Positions 54,267-63,319 of a DNA stretch of 64,000 nucleotides are shown piece after piece. The stretch covers positions 1 through 64,000 of the forward strand of contig NZ_RBZV01000003.1 of the NCBI RefSeq assembly GCF_003628145.1, read 5' to 3'. This DNA comes from Trinickia fusca. GTDB taxonomy: Bacteria; Pseudomonadota; Gammaproteobacteria; Burkholderiales; Burkholderiaceae. The translations under genes were made by a program, and so were the position numbers. The notes below the pieces were generated by a model that saw only the letters and a program-made list of their open reading frames with translations, was not told where the DNA came from and searched no databases. Numbering within the stretch: the stretch's first letter is position 1; the number at the start of each line of letters is the position of its first letter.

Positions 54267-55676
54267 ATGTTGCGTTCCTTGCACTCCCCCCTGCGCGCAC
54301 GCCCGATCAGGCGTCTGGCTACGCTCGTTCTCGCGACGCTCGTCGTGGCCGCGTGCATAGGCACGGCGACGACATCGGCCCAGGCCGCCGACACGAATGC
54401 CGTGCTCGCAGTGCCGGCCGGCAGCGGCGAGATGGTCAAGCTGCCCGAGCCGGCGGTGGCCGTGTTCGTGGCCGATCCCGACGTCGCCGACGTCCATGTG
54501 CCGACGCCGCAAACCGTCTTCGTGCTCGGCAAGAAAGCGGGCACGACGACGCTGTTCGCGCTCGGCCCCAACAATCGCACGATCCTGCGCAAGACGATCA
54601 ACGTGGCAACCGACACCGCGTCGATCCAGCGCCTCGTCGATGCGCGCTTCCCGCAGTTGCGCGTGACGGTCACTAGCGCACCGGGCTCGCTGATGGTCGC
54701 AGGCCGCGTGCCCAGCGCGGCCGACGCAGACGCGATCGTCCAGACGCTGAAGCCCTACCTGCACGATCAGGAAGCGCTCGTGAACCGCCTGACGCTCGCG
54801 CAGCCGATTCAGGTGCACTTGCGCGTGCGCATCACCGAGATCGACCGCAACATCACGCAGCAACTCGGCATCAATTGGAGCGCGTTAGGCTCGAGCGGCA
54901 ATTTCATCGGCGGGCTCTTCAACGGCCGCACGCTGTTCGACTCCACCTCGAAGCTGTTCAACCTCTCCTCCTCGGGCGCGTTCTCGGTGCTCGGCGGCTT
55001 TCACACCTCGCGCTATTCGATCGATGGCGTGCTCGACGCGCTCGATCAGGAAGGCCTGATCACGATGCTCGCCGAACCGAACCTGACCGCGATGTCAGGT
55101 CAGACTGCGAGCTTCCTCGCGGGCGGCGAGTTCCCCATCCCGGTCGCGCAGGACACGACCGGTGCCATCACGATCGAGTTCAAGCCCTACGGCGTCTCGC
55201 TCGACTTCACGCCGACCGTGCTCGCGAACAACCGCATCAGCCTCAAGGTACGTCCCGAGGTCAGCGAGATCGATCCGACCAACAGCGTGACGACAGGCTC
55301 GATCAAAGTGCCGGCACTGACGGTGCGGCGCGTGGATACGACCGTCGAGCTCTCGAGCGGGCAAAGCTTCGCGATCGGCGGGCTGCTGCAAAGCAAGACC
55401 AGCGACGTGCTGTCGCAACTGCCGGGCCTTAGCCGTCTGCCCGTGCTCGGCAAGCTGTTCTCATCGAAGGACTATCTGAACAACAAGTCCGAAGTGGTCG
55501 TGATCGTCACGCCGTACATCGTGCAGCCCACCGGTCCGGGCCAGTTGCACGACGCGCTCGACGGCGTGACGCGTCCGGCCAGCGACATCGAGTACGCGCT
55601 GCAGCGATCGCTCGGCCTCGATCCGTTGTCGGGGCAAACTCCGCGCCTCGTCGGCGCGGCCGGCTTCGTCTACTGA
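54267..55676 (+). CDS. rcpA: Tad secretin RcpA/CpaC
   Basis: 469 residues from ATG 54267; a TTG at 54255, inside the end of rcpC, is an alternative start. Signal peptide about 1-37 (LVLATLVVAACIGTATTSAQ, then AAD). Pilus-secretin N-domain (GEMVKLPEPAVAVFVADPDV), BON-like segment (PQLRVTVTSAPGSLMVAGRV), then the secretin core with VHLRVRITEIDRNITQQLGI, MLAEPNLTAMSGQTASFLAG and a C-terminal LPGLSRLPVLGKLFSS. It forms the outer-membrane pore for the Flp pilus. Confidence 0.94.
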   Translation: MLRSLHSPLRARPIRRLATLVLATLVVAACIGTATTSAQAADTNAVLAVPAGSGEMVKLPEPAVAVFVADPDVADVHVPTPQTVFVLGKKAGTTTLFALGPNNRTILRKTINVATDTASIQRLVDARFPQLRVTVTSAPGSLMVAGRVPSAADADAIVQTLKPYLHDQEALVNRLTLAQPIQVHLRVRITEIDRNITQQLGINWSALGSSGNFIGGLFNGRTLFDSTSKLFNLSSSGAFSVLGGFHTSRYSIDGVLDALDQEGLITMLAEPNLTAMSGQTASFLAGGEFPIPVAQDTTGAITIEFKPYGVSLDFTPTVLANNRISLKVRPEVSEIDPTNSVTTGSIKVPALTVRRVDTTVELSSGQSFAIGGLLQSKTSDVLSQLPGLSRLPVLGKLFSSKDYLNNKSEVVVIVTPYIVQPTGPGQLHDALDGVTRPASDIEYALQRSLGLDPLSGQTPRLVGAAGFVY

Positions 55677-55693
55677 ACTCGAGGAGACGTTCG

Positions 55694-56095
55694 ATGAACG
55701 CACGGTTCACCTGTTCGCCGATGCTTGCCGCGCTGGTCTGCGCGCTGGCATCGAGCCTGTCCGGCTGCATGTCGATGCACCCGCCGCTCGGGATGCCTGA
55801 CGATTCGGTCATCGGCTTCGATGCGCCAAGCGCTCGAGCGGTCCCGCCGGAGTGCGCGGCGCTGAATCAGCCGTCGCACATGATCGACGCAGGCGCTGGC
55901 CGCCCGGGCGTCGCGTTCGGTTGCGCGACCTACACGAATCTCGCGGCGATGCTCGCGCGCCCCGCCGATCTCGTGGCCCCGCTGCCGTACGCAGGCGCCG
56001 ACGCCGCGCTTGCCGCCAGTGCCGTGCGCCGCTACGACGAAGGGCACGTCACGCCGCTCAATCCGACGTCGACGACGGCGCCTGCCTCGCATTGA
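55694..56095 (+). CDS. CpaD-like Tad pilus lipoprotein (short form)
   Basis: 133 residues; GAGGAG precedes ATG 55694. Lipobox LSGC (Cys25) marks it as a lipoprotein. The CpaD-type block is in the middle: CAALNQPSHMIDAGAGRPGV, then FGCATYTNLAAMLARPADLV. It is shorter than the 200-residue Caulobacter CpaD. It probably helps secretin assembly at the outer membrane. Located between the secretin and tadZ, as in other Burkholderia Tad loci. Confidence 0.85.
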   Translation: MNARFTCSPMLAALVCALASSLSGCMSMHPPLGMPDDSVIGFDAPSARAVPPECAALNQPSHMIDAGAGRPGVAFGCATYTNLAAMLARPADLVAPLPYAGADAALAASAVRRYDEGHVTPLNPTSTTAPASH

Positions 56096-56109
56096 CGGAG
56101 CGACGAACG

Positions 56110-57333
56110 ATGGGCGTCTTCGACACCACTCTGCTCACACGCCGCGCACAGCCGTCGGCGACCGATCGACTCATTGCCGTCGTATCCGACGCCGGCAGCG
56201 AGGAAGTCATCAAGAACCTCATGCTCGATCAGGGCATCGCTAACGCACACGTCGCACGCGGCACCCTCGACGACGCGATCGAGCTCATGCGCGACCTGGG
56301 CCACTCGCCGCGACATCTGCTCGTCGATGTGTCGTCATCGACGATGCCGGTGTCCGACCTGATGCGGCTTGCCGAAGTGGTCGATCCGTCGGTCACGGTG
56401 GTCGTGGCCGGCGATCGCAACGATGTCGGGCTCTTTCGCAATCTGTTGCGCATCGGCGTCCAGGACTACCTCGTGAAGCCGCTGACGGTCGAGCTCGTGC
56501 AACGGGCGCTGGCCTCCACGGACCCGGCCGCCTCGGCGCGCACGGGCAAGGCGATCGGCTTCGTCGGCGCACGCGGCGGCGTCGGCGTGACGACGATCGC
56601 GACAAGCCTCGCGCGATTCCTGGCCGACAAGACGCGCCGACGCATCGCCTACGTCGACCTCGACCTGCACGGCGGTGCGGCCCCGACGATGCTCGGGGTC
56701 GTTTGCAACAACGGCCTTGCTGAGCTGCTGCAAAACACGCAACGGCTCGATCAGCAGCTGATCAACCAGGCAGTGGTCGCGCAGAGCGACCGTCTGTTCG
56801 TGCTCGCCGCCGAGTTGCCCTACGATCACGACTTCACCTTGCGGCCCGGCACCGTGACCGAGCTCGTAACGGCGCTGAAGCACCATTTCCACTACGTCGT
56901 GCTCGATCTGCCGGAGCGCGCAGGCGGTCTCGTCGATGAGGCGCTCGATGCGTGCGCGATGATCCACGTCGTGGCCGACCGCTCCGTCCACGCGACGCGC
57001 GAAGCGGCGCGCCTGTGCCGCTTCGCCGAAGGCAGGCCGGCCGACCCCGCGATCTCGGTATTGCTCAACAACGCGCAGCAGCCTGTGCGCGGACGTGTCG
57101 CCACGACCGATTTCACGCACGCGCTCGCACGCGCCTCGGTACACGAGTTCCCCTACGAACCGAATACGCTCGCGCTGGCCGAGAACCTCGGCGAAGCGCT
57201 GGCCGATGCGAAGCATTCGGCCTTCTCGCGCGCTGTCGTCTCGCTGGCCGACGCGATCACCGGCAGCGAGGGACCGGCCGTCGACGACGCGCCGTGGTAC
57301 GCGCGCCTGCTGTCGAAGCGGAGGGCCGGATAA
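56110..57333 (+). CDS. tadZ: Tad pilus localisation ATPase TadZ/CpaE
   Basis: 407 residues from ATG 56110, GGAG upstream. N-terminal receiver-like domain (about 20-130, with RNLLRIGVQDYLVKPLT) lacking a clear phosphoacceptor Asp. MinD/ParA-like domain from about 145: the deviant Walker A reads GARGGVGVTTIAT without either lysine, which is common in TadZ and suggests weak or no ATP hydrolysis. AYVDLDLHGG is the next motif. It places the Tad machine at the pole. Its TAA stop overlaps the tadA ATG. Confidence 0.92.
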   Translation: MGVFDTTLLTRRAQPSATDRLIAVVSDAGSEEVIKNLMLDQGIANAHVARGTLDDAIELMRDLGHSPRHLLVDVSSSTMPVSDLMRLAEVVDPSVTVVVAGDRNDVGLFRNLLRIGVQDYLVKPLTVELVQRALASTDPAASARTGKAIGFVGARGGVGVTTIATSLARFLADKTRRRIAYVDLDLHGGAAPTMLGVVCNNGLAELLQNTQRLDQQLINQAVVAQSDRLFVLAAELPYDHDFTLRPGTVTELVTALKHHFHYVVLDLPERAGGLVDEALDACAMIHVVADRSVHATREAARLCRFAEGRPADPAISVLLNNAQQPVRGRVATTDFTHALARASVHEFPYEPNTLALAENLGEALADAKHSAFSRAVVSLADAITGSEGPAVDDAPWYARLLSKRRAG

Positions 57334-58805
57334 TGTTCGGACGCCGAAGCATGATGCCGGACGAGCCGACGCAACCAACGCGCTCGCTCGAAAGCTCACC
57401 GTCGACAGCCGCGCCACCGAGCGCCGATGTTGCTCCGTCGACGTCGCATTCACACACGCACTCGCCATCACCGTCCTCCGCCCACTCTGCATCGACTGCG
57501 CCACCAACCGGCGGCGGCGCCTCGGCCGTCGATCGCCACGAAGCGTTGATCCGCTCCGACACGTTCAAGTCGATCCGCTCGGCGGTGTTCTCGTCGATGA
57601 ACATGTCGGCCGCGCTGATGATGTCGCGCGCGCAGGTGCGCGAAGGCATCGAGCAGATCGCGGCCGACGCGATTCTCCGCGAGCGCTTCACGATCACGCT
57701 GTCCGAGCAGGCTCAGATCGTCGACGAAATCCTCAACGACATGTTCGGTGTCGGCCCGATCGAACCGTTGCTCGCCGACGAACGCGTGACCGACATCCTG
57801 GTGAACGGCCCCGATCAGGTCTATGCCGAGCGCAGCGGCAAGCTCGAATTGACGCCGCTCAAGTTCCGCGACAACGCGCACGTGATCAACGTCGCGCAGC
57901 GCATTGCGGCAGCCGTCGGCCGACGCGTCGACGAAAGCAGTCCGATGGTCGATGCGCGCCTCGCGGATGGCAGCCGCGTGAACGTCGTGCTACCACCCAT
58001 CGCGCTGCGCGGCGCGTCGATCTCGATCCGCAAGTTCGCCAAGCGCAACATCACGCTTGCACGCATGGCGCAGCAAGGCAACATCTCGCCCGCGATGGTC
58101 GAAGTGTTGCGCATCGCGAGCGCCTGCCGCCTGAACATCATCATCTCGGGCGGTACCGGCTCGGGCAAGACCACGCTGCTCAACGCGCTGTCGCACTTCA
58201 TCGATCCGCACGAGCGCATCGTCACGATCGAGGATGCGGCCGAGCTGCAACTGCAGCAGCCGCACGTGGTGAGTCTCGAGACGCGTCCCGAGAACAGCGA
58301 GGGCCTCGGCGGCATCTCACAGCGCGATCTCGTGCGCAACTCGCTGCGGATGCGCCCCGATCGCATCATCCTCGGCGAAACGCGCGGCACCGAAGCGTTC
58401 GACGTGCTGCAGGCGATGAACACGGGCCACGACGGCTCGATGACGACCGTTCACGCGAACACGCCGCGCGATGCGATCACCCGGCTCGAAAGCATGGTCA
58501 TGATGGCCAACGGCAACCTGCCGCTCGTATCGATCCGCCGACAGATCGCGAGCGCCGTGCACATGATCCTGCAGATCGAGCGCATGCGCGACGGCGTGCG
58601 GCGCGTCACGCGCGTGACCGAGATCTCGGGTATGGAAGGTGACGTCGTCATCACGCAGGATCTGTTCACGTTCCGCTACAACGCGAGCGCCTATGAAGCG
58701 CAGGTGCGCGGCACGTTCGAGAACTCGTCATTACGGCCCGTGTTCGCGCAGCGCGCGGCCTACTACGGGCTCGAAGACGACTTGATCGGAGCCATGCAAT
58801 CGTGA
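57333..58805 (+). CDS. tadA: Tad secretion ATPase TadA/CpaF
   Basis: 490 residues, starting at TAATG shared with tadZ. The first 65 residues are a Ser/Pro/His/Thr-rich disordered extension. The GspE-type ATPase core has Walker A GGTGSGKTT, Asp box, RIILGETRG (Walker B region) and the His box MTTVHANTPRDAITRLE. It is the hexameric motor for pilus assembly, acting with TadB and TadC. Its TGA overlaps the GTG start of tadB. Confidence 0.95.
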   Translation: MFGRRSMMPDEPTQPTRSLESSPSTAAPPSADVAPSTSHSHTHSPSPSSAHSASTAPPTGGGASAVDRHEALIRSDTFKSIRSAVFSSMNMSAALMMSRAQVREGIEQIAADAILRERFTITLSEQAQIVDEILNDMFGVGPIEPLLADERVTDILVNGPDQVYAERSGKLELTPLKFRDNAHVINVAQRIAAAVGRRVDESSPMVDARLADGSRVNVVLPPIALRGASISIRKFAKRNITLARMAQQGNISPAMVEVLRIASACRLNIIISGGTGSGKTTLLNALSHFIDPHERIVTIEDAAELQLQQPHVVSLETRPENSEGLGGISQRDLVRNSLRMRPDRIILGETRGTEAFDVLQAMNTGHDGSMTTVHANTPRDAITRLESMVMMANGNLPLVSIRRQIASAVHMILQIERMRDGVRRVTRVTEISGMEGDVVITQDLFTFRYNASAYEAQVRGTFENSSLRPVFAQRAAYYGLEDDLIGAMQS

Positions 58806-59788
58806 CGCCCGCGGACGTCGTCGCCGTCGGTGCATTCTTTGCGATCCTGGTCGCGGGCCTGATCGTGCGCTCGCTGCGCGGGATCGCGCGCAATAGTCCA
58901 TCGCAGCGCATCCGGCAACGCGTCGACGCGCTGCGCGATCCGCGCGCACAAGCCAAGCGAGAACGCATCGACACGCCGTCACACGCACTCGTGAGTCTCG
59001 AACGGCACCACGGCAAGCAAGCGGCATGGCTCGCGTGGCTGCGTACCCGCCGCGAACGCGTGCAGACGGTGGGCGGCCCCGGCGCGCTGCGCCTGATCGG
59101 CGTGTGCGCCGCGCTCGCGCTCGTGCTGGCTGCCGTCGTCACGTCGCTCATCGGCTTGTCGTTCGGGTGGTGCCTGGCAAGCGCGATCGCCGCGCCGTTG
59201 ATTGCGATCCGCGCCGTTTACGTCTGGCTCGTCGCACGATTCCGGCTGCGCTTTCTGGCCGTGTTCCCCGATACGCTCGACCTCATCATCCGCGCCGTGC
59301 GCGCCGGCATCCCGGCCGTCCAGGCAATCTGCACGGCGGGCGTCGAAAGCGAGGAGCCCGTGCGCACGACGTTCCGCACGATGGGCGATGCCCTGCTCGT
59401 CGGCGCCGAAGTGAAGGACGTGCTCGAGCAAGCGGCCGAACGCCTGCAACTGGCCGACTTCTCGTTCTTCAGCGTGTGCCTGATCCTGCAACGCGAGACG
59501 GGCGGCAATCTGGCCGAAACGCTCGAGAACCTCGCCTCGATCGTGCGCACGCGGCGCGACATCCGCATGAAGACCAAGGCGCTGACGGCCGAAGGCCGCA
59601 TCGCGAGCAAGATCATCTCGGCGGTGCCGTTCGCCATCACCGGCTTTCTGTACGTCGTGAATCGGCCGTACATCGAACTGCTGTTTCGCACGCGCGCCGG
59701 CCACAAGATGCTCGTGCTGGCGTGCGTGCTGCTGACGATCGGCCTGACGCTGATCCGCAAGATCTCGAACCTGGATACCTCGCGATGA
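58802..59788 (+). CDS. tadB: Tad inner-membrane platform protein TadB
   Basis: 328 residues from GTG 58802, inside the end of tadA (four-base overlap). T2SSF (GspF-like) domain near 160-290: FPDTLDLIIRAVRAGIPAVQ, then ETGGNLAETLENLASIVRTR and the C-terminal hydrophobic pair. Hydrophobic segments at the N-terminus and near 85-130 anchor it. It pairs with TadC as the assembly platform. Its TGA overlaps the tadC ATG. Confidence 0.93.
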   Translation: MTPADVVAVGAFFAILVAGLIVRSLRGIARNSPSQRIRQRVDALRDPRAQAKRERIDTPSHALVSLERHHGKQAAWLAWLRTRRERVQTVGGPGALRLIGVCAALALVLAAVVTSLIGLSFGWCLASAIAAPLIAIRAVYVWLVARFRLRFLAVFPDTLDLIIRAVRAGIPAVQAICTAGVESEEPVRTTFRTMGDALLVGAEVKDVLEQAAERLQLADFSFFSVCLILQRETGGNLAETLENLASIVRTRRDIRMKTKALTAEGRIASKIISAVPFAITGFLYVVNRPYIELLFRTRAGHKMLVLACVLLTIGLTLIRKISNLDTSR

Positions 59789-60726
59789 ACGGCCCCGATC
59801 TGTGGCGCACGGCCGCCCTGCTCGCCTTGTTGGCACTCGGCACGCTATGGCTCGTGCTGCGCGGCACGGGCACACGCCAACGCATCGCCCACCGCGCGCG
59901 GGCCGGGGTCGCGCGCTCAGCCAACGAATACGCGCCGAGCGCTGGCGCGGGCAGCGTGCCGCAACGGCTCGCGAAGCGCGTCGCGACGCTCGGCGAGCAT
60001 ATGCCCGTCATCGATGCCGCACACCGCATGAAACTCGCGGCGCGGCTCGCGGGCGCGGGGTTCCGCGAACGGCGCGCCGTGTCGGTGATGGCCGGGCTCA
60101 AGATCGTGGGCGGCGCGTGCCTGGCGATCGGTGCGATCGTCGTCGGCGGACACGTGCCGCGCATCGGCGAGTACTTCGTGTTTCGCGTGCTGATGATGGC
60201 GGGGGCGTTCATCGTCGGCATGATGTTGCCCGAGTATGCGCTGGGCTTTCTGATCAGGCGCCGCCAAAAGGCGATTGCAGCCGCGCTGCCCGATGCGCTC
60301 GATCTGCTCGTGATCTGCACGAACGCGGGCAACAGCCTCGTCGTGGCCGTCAGGCGCGTGGCCACGGAGCTGAACACGATCTGCCCCGCACTGGCCGACG
60401 AATTTTCGGTGACGGCCGACGAGTTGCGTATCGGCGGCGACAGCGCCGTCGCCTTGAACGCGATGGCCGCGCGCATCGGCCTTGCATCGATGCGCGCCCT
60501 CGTGACGACACTCGTGCAATCGCAGCAGTACGGTACGCCGATCACGCAATCGCTGCGCATGCTCTCGCGCACCGAGCGCTCCATGCAAATCATCGCGCTC
60601 GAGGAAAAGGCCGCGAAGCTCGCCCCGAAGATGACGCTGCCGATGATGCTGTTCATCATGCCGACCGTGGCGCTGATCGCAGCGGGGCCTGCCGTGATCC
60701 GGCTCATCGCCGTCTTCCACAAATGA
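59785..60726 (+). CDS. tadC: Tad inner-membrane platform protein TadC
   Basis: 313 residues from ATG 59785 (ATGA overlap with tadB). Second T2SSF-domain protein: LPDALDLLVICTNAGNSLVV, then MRALVTTLVQSQQYGTPITQ with the typical EEKAAKLAPKMTLPMMLFIM and a C-terminal hydrophobic helix. N-terminal helix at about 8-25, plus two more near 105-155. It partners TadB. Confidence 0.93.
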   Translation: MNGPDLWRTAALLALLALGTLWLVLRGTGTRQRIAHRARAGVARSANEYAPSAGAGSVPQRLAKRVATLGEHMPVIDAAHRMKLAARLAGAGFRERRAVSVMAGLKIVGGACLAIGAIVVGGHVPRIGEYFVFRVLMMAGAFIVGMMLPEYALGFLIRRRQKAIAAALPDALDLLVICTNAGNSLVVAVRRVATELNTICPALADEFSVTADELRIGGDSAVALNAMAARIGLASMRALVTTLVQSQQYGTPITQSLRMLSRTERSMQIIALEEKAAKLAPKMTLPMMLFIMPTVALIAAGPAVIRLIAVFHK

Positions 60727-60751
60727 TGGTCGCATCGCTTGCAGAGGTCTC

Positions 60752-61567
60752 ATGAACACGTCCCGCACTTCTGCCCTACCTATGCGCCGCTGCCTCGTTG
60801 CCGTGCCGCTCATCGCAGCCATGCTGCTGGCCGGCTGCTCGAGCGGCGGCAATTTCACTCCGCGGCCCGTGCTCACCCAGCACGGCACCGATACGTCGAC
60901 CGATCTGCGTCTGGCCGAGACGGCGCTTGCCAGCGGCGACACGGAGCTCGCGACGACGCTGTTCGAAAAGACGCTGAAAGCCGACCCGCAATCGAGCGCT
61001 GCGCAGATCGGGCTGGCTGACGTCATGTATCAGACCGGCGATCTCGCACGCGCCGGCGTGCTGTATGCACGCGTGGCCTCCCAAGCGCCCGATGATCCGC
61101 GCGCTCAGTTGGGCCTCGCTCGCGTCGCGCTGCGCGAGCGCCGGCTCGATGATGCGGTCGCACGCTATCGCCAGCTCGTCGCCGCCCATCCCGACCACGC
61201 GGTGGCCGCCGAAGGACTCGGCACGGCGCTCGATCTCCAAGGCAAGCACGATGAAGCCCAGGCCGTCTACCGTGCGGCGCTTGCGCGGCATCCCGAAGAG
61301 CAAGGCCTGAAGGCGGACCTGGGCCTGTCGCTGATTCTCGGCAGGCAGGCGCGCGAAGGCGCGAACGTGCTGCTCGACATCGCCGCACTGCCCGATGCGC
61401 CGCCGCAGGCACGCGAGAACCTCGCGCTCGCCTATGGGTTGCTCGGCAACGGCGAGGCGGCCAAGCGCATTCTCGTCACGCAAATGCCGGCCGCCACCGC
61501 CGACGATAATCTGCAGTTCTATCGAATCGTGCGCGAGAAGTGGTCGATGGCCGGGGCACCGCAATGA
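60752..61567 (+). CDS. tadD: Tad pilus TPR lipoprotein TadD
   Basis: 271 residues; AGAGG precedes ATG 60752. Signal peptide with lipobox LLAGC (Cys at about residue 29). Residues about 48-250 form TPR repeats (DLRLAETALASGDTELATTL; AQIGLADVMYQTGDLARAGV; and others). TadD homologues help secretin assembly, in the manner of PilF. The TGA overlaps the tadE ATG. Confidence 0.92.
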   Translation: MNTSRTSALPMRRCLVAVPLIAAMLLAGCSSGGNFTPRPVLTQHGTDTSTDLRLAETALASGDTELATTLFEKTLKADPQSSAAQIGLADVMYQTGDLARAGVLYARVASQAPDDPRAQLGLARVALRERRLDDAVARYRQLVAAHPDHAVAAEGLGTALDLQGKHDEAQAVYRAALARHPEEQGLKADLGLSLILGRQAREGANVLLDIAALPDAPPQARENLALAYGLLGNGEAAKRILVTQMPAATADDNLQFYRIVREKWSMAGAPQ

Positions 61568-61992
61568 AGCGCCTCGCGCGTCTTCCCGGCGACGAGCGCG
61601 GCGTCGTCGCACTCGAGTTCGTGCTCGTGTTTCCATTCGTGATGACGGTAGTGTTCGGCATCGTCGACACGAGCCTGCTGCTGTGCGACAAGGCCGTCAT
61701 CACGAATGCGAGCCGCGAGGCAGCGCGCGCGGGAATCGTCGTGCGCGTGCCGCAGCTGTCCTCGACCGACATCACCAACGTCGCGCTTTCGTACGCGCAG
61801 GGCAACCTCGTGACCGGTGGCACGGCCACGACGCCGACCGTCGCCGTCGACCAGTCTGCCGGCACTGCGCCGGGCGACCCGCTCAAGGTCACCGTCAGCT
61901 ACACGTATAGCGGGCTCGTACTGGGCGCTGCGTTCAGTTCACTGACGGGGCCGGTCACGATCAGCGCCGTCACGGTCATGAACTATGAGTGA
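61564..61992 (+). CDS. tadE: TadE-family pseudopilin
   Basis: 142 residues from ATG 61564 (ATGA overlap with tadD). Short leader ending DERG, mature start VVALEFVLVFPFVM with the Glu5 conserved, a single N-terminal hydrophobic helix, then the TadE motif ITNASREAARAGIV. Processed by TadV and thought to prime pilus assembly. It overlaps tadG by 8 bp. Confidence 0.93.
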   Translation: MKRLARLPGDERGVVALEFVLVFPFVMTVVFGIVDTSLLLCDKAVITNASREAARAGIVVRVPQLSSTDITNVALSYAQGNLVTGGTATTPTVAVDQSAGTAPGDPLKVTVSYTYSGLVLGAAFSSLTGPVTISAVTVMNYE

Positions 61993-63067
61993 ACGTGCGC
62001 TCGCGAGCCGCCGCATGCCGCTTGCCCGCTGGCATGGCGGCGCGCCGAGGCCTTCGCGTGCGTCTTCGCGCGAGCGCGGCTCGGTCGTGCTGTGGTTCCT
62101 GCTGATGGTCGCGCTAGTCATGACGTTCGGCGCGTTTGCCATCGACCTGCCGCGCGTGGCGACGGCGCGCAACGAACTCCAGAACGCGGCCGATGCCGCG
62201 GCGCTGAGCGGCGCCGCGCAGTTGCTCGCAGGCACGGCTGGCCCCGATTGGACGGATGCCGCCAGTGCGACGAGCGCGGCCGTCTCGCTCAATGCGTCCG
62301 ATGGTGCGCAGTTGACTGTCGGCAATGTGCAAACGGGCTTCTGGAACCTGACGGGCAGCCCATCGACGCTCGAAGCAACGACGATTCTGCCCGGGCTCTA
62401 CGACGCGCCGGCCGTGCAGGTGACGGTCACGCGCTCGGCGAGCCAGAACGGTGGCGCGATCGCCTTGCTGATGGGTGGCTTTCTCGACGTGCTCACCGCG
62501 CCGGGCAGCGCGACGGCCGTTGCGGTGGCGGCTGCACCGTCGACGGTCGATGCGGGCGGGCTCTTTCCGGTCGTCATCGATCAATGCGTGCTGAACGAGT
62601 ACTGGGACGCGGAGACAAACGAGCCGATGACCGACCCGTCGACGGGCCTGCCTTACGAATTTCAGATCGGCAACGGCCATACGTACGGCGGCACCTGCAA
62701 CGCGGGCCAGTGGACCTCGTTCCTCATCAACGCCAACGACGTGCCGACCGTGCGCGGCCTCATCGCCTCGGGCAATCCGACGCCGCTGTCGATCGGCGAC
62801 AGCATCTGGATCGAGCCGGGCGTGAAGACGACGATCTACCGCAGCGTGCCGGTCGGCACGACCGTCGTGGTGCCGGTCGCGACGCAGATCGATACGCATT
62901 CCTACGTGCCGATCGTCGCGTTCGCGGCGTTCTATATCGACGGCTCCTACGACGGCAGCAGCAAGTACATCCAGGGGCACTTCGTCGGGGGCTGGCGCAT
63001 TCCCACGCAGGCTTCGGGCGTCGGCCCGAATTACGGCGCGTATGTCGCGCCACGGCTCGCGCTTTAG
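61985..63067 (+). CDS. tadG: TadG-family protein (von Willebrand-like, Tad locus)
   Basis: 360 residues from ATG 61985. N-terminal RERGSVVLWFLLMVALVMTF is a pilin-like transmembrane start without the position-5 Glu. The TadG/TadE-like segment RNELQNAADAAALSGAAQL follows, then a secreted C-terminal domain rich in Thr, Val and Gly ending YGAYVAPRLAL. No MIDAS DxSxS motif is visible, so any vWA fold is incomplete. Last gene of the Tad operon; no tadF is seen. Confidence 0.87.
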   Translation: MSERALASRRMPLARWHGGAPRPSRASSRERGSVVLWFLLMVALVMTFGAFAIDLPRVATARNELQNAADAAALSGAAQLLAGTAGPDWTDAASATSAAVSLNASDGAQLTVGNVQTGFWNLTGSPSTLEATTILPGLYDAPAVQVTVTRSASQNGGAIALLMGGFLDVLTAPGSATAVAVAAAPSTVDAGGLFPVVIDQCVLNEYWDAETNEPMTDPSTGLPYEFQIGNGHTYGGTCNAGQWTSFLINANDVPTVRGLIASGNPTPLSIGDSIWIEPGVKTTIYRSVPVGTTVVVPVATQIDTHSYVPIVAFAAFYIDGSYDGSSKYIQGHFVGGWRIPTQASGVGPNYGAYVAPRLAL

Positions 63068-63180
63068 CGCGGGACAAGCGTCACTTTCACGCTTTCATAT
63101 TCCTGCCCTGCTGTTTCCTTACGCTTCCTTACGGAAACGCGTCGAAACCCGACGATTGCAAGCGCGGCGTGCCACCCGCC

Positions 63181-63208
63181 TCAAGTTTCACCGACTTTCT
63201 GCCGTAGT
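63181..63208 (+). promoter_or_regulatory. FliA (sigma-28)-like promoter before the chemoreceptor gene
   Basis: TCAAGTTT (63181-63188), 12 bp, then GCCGTAGT (63201-63208). Compare the enteric consensus TAAAGTTT-11-GCCGATAA: seven of eight and six of eight matches, with the spacer one base long. It lies 112 bp upstream of the ATG. Confidence 0.45.
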
Positions 63209-63319
63209 TGACGATGTGGCGCCGTGGCCGCGGGAAGGCGCGCGTTTCGCGCCGGTGCCTCGTTGTTGCGGTACGCATGTTCGATTCCGGCAGAGCTGTA
63301 CAACCCTCTTGAGAATCTG

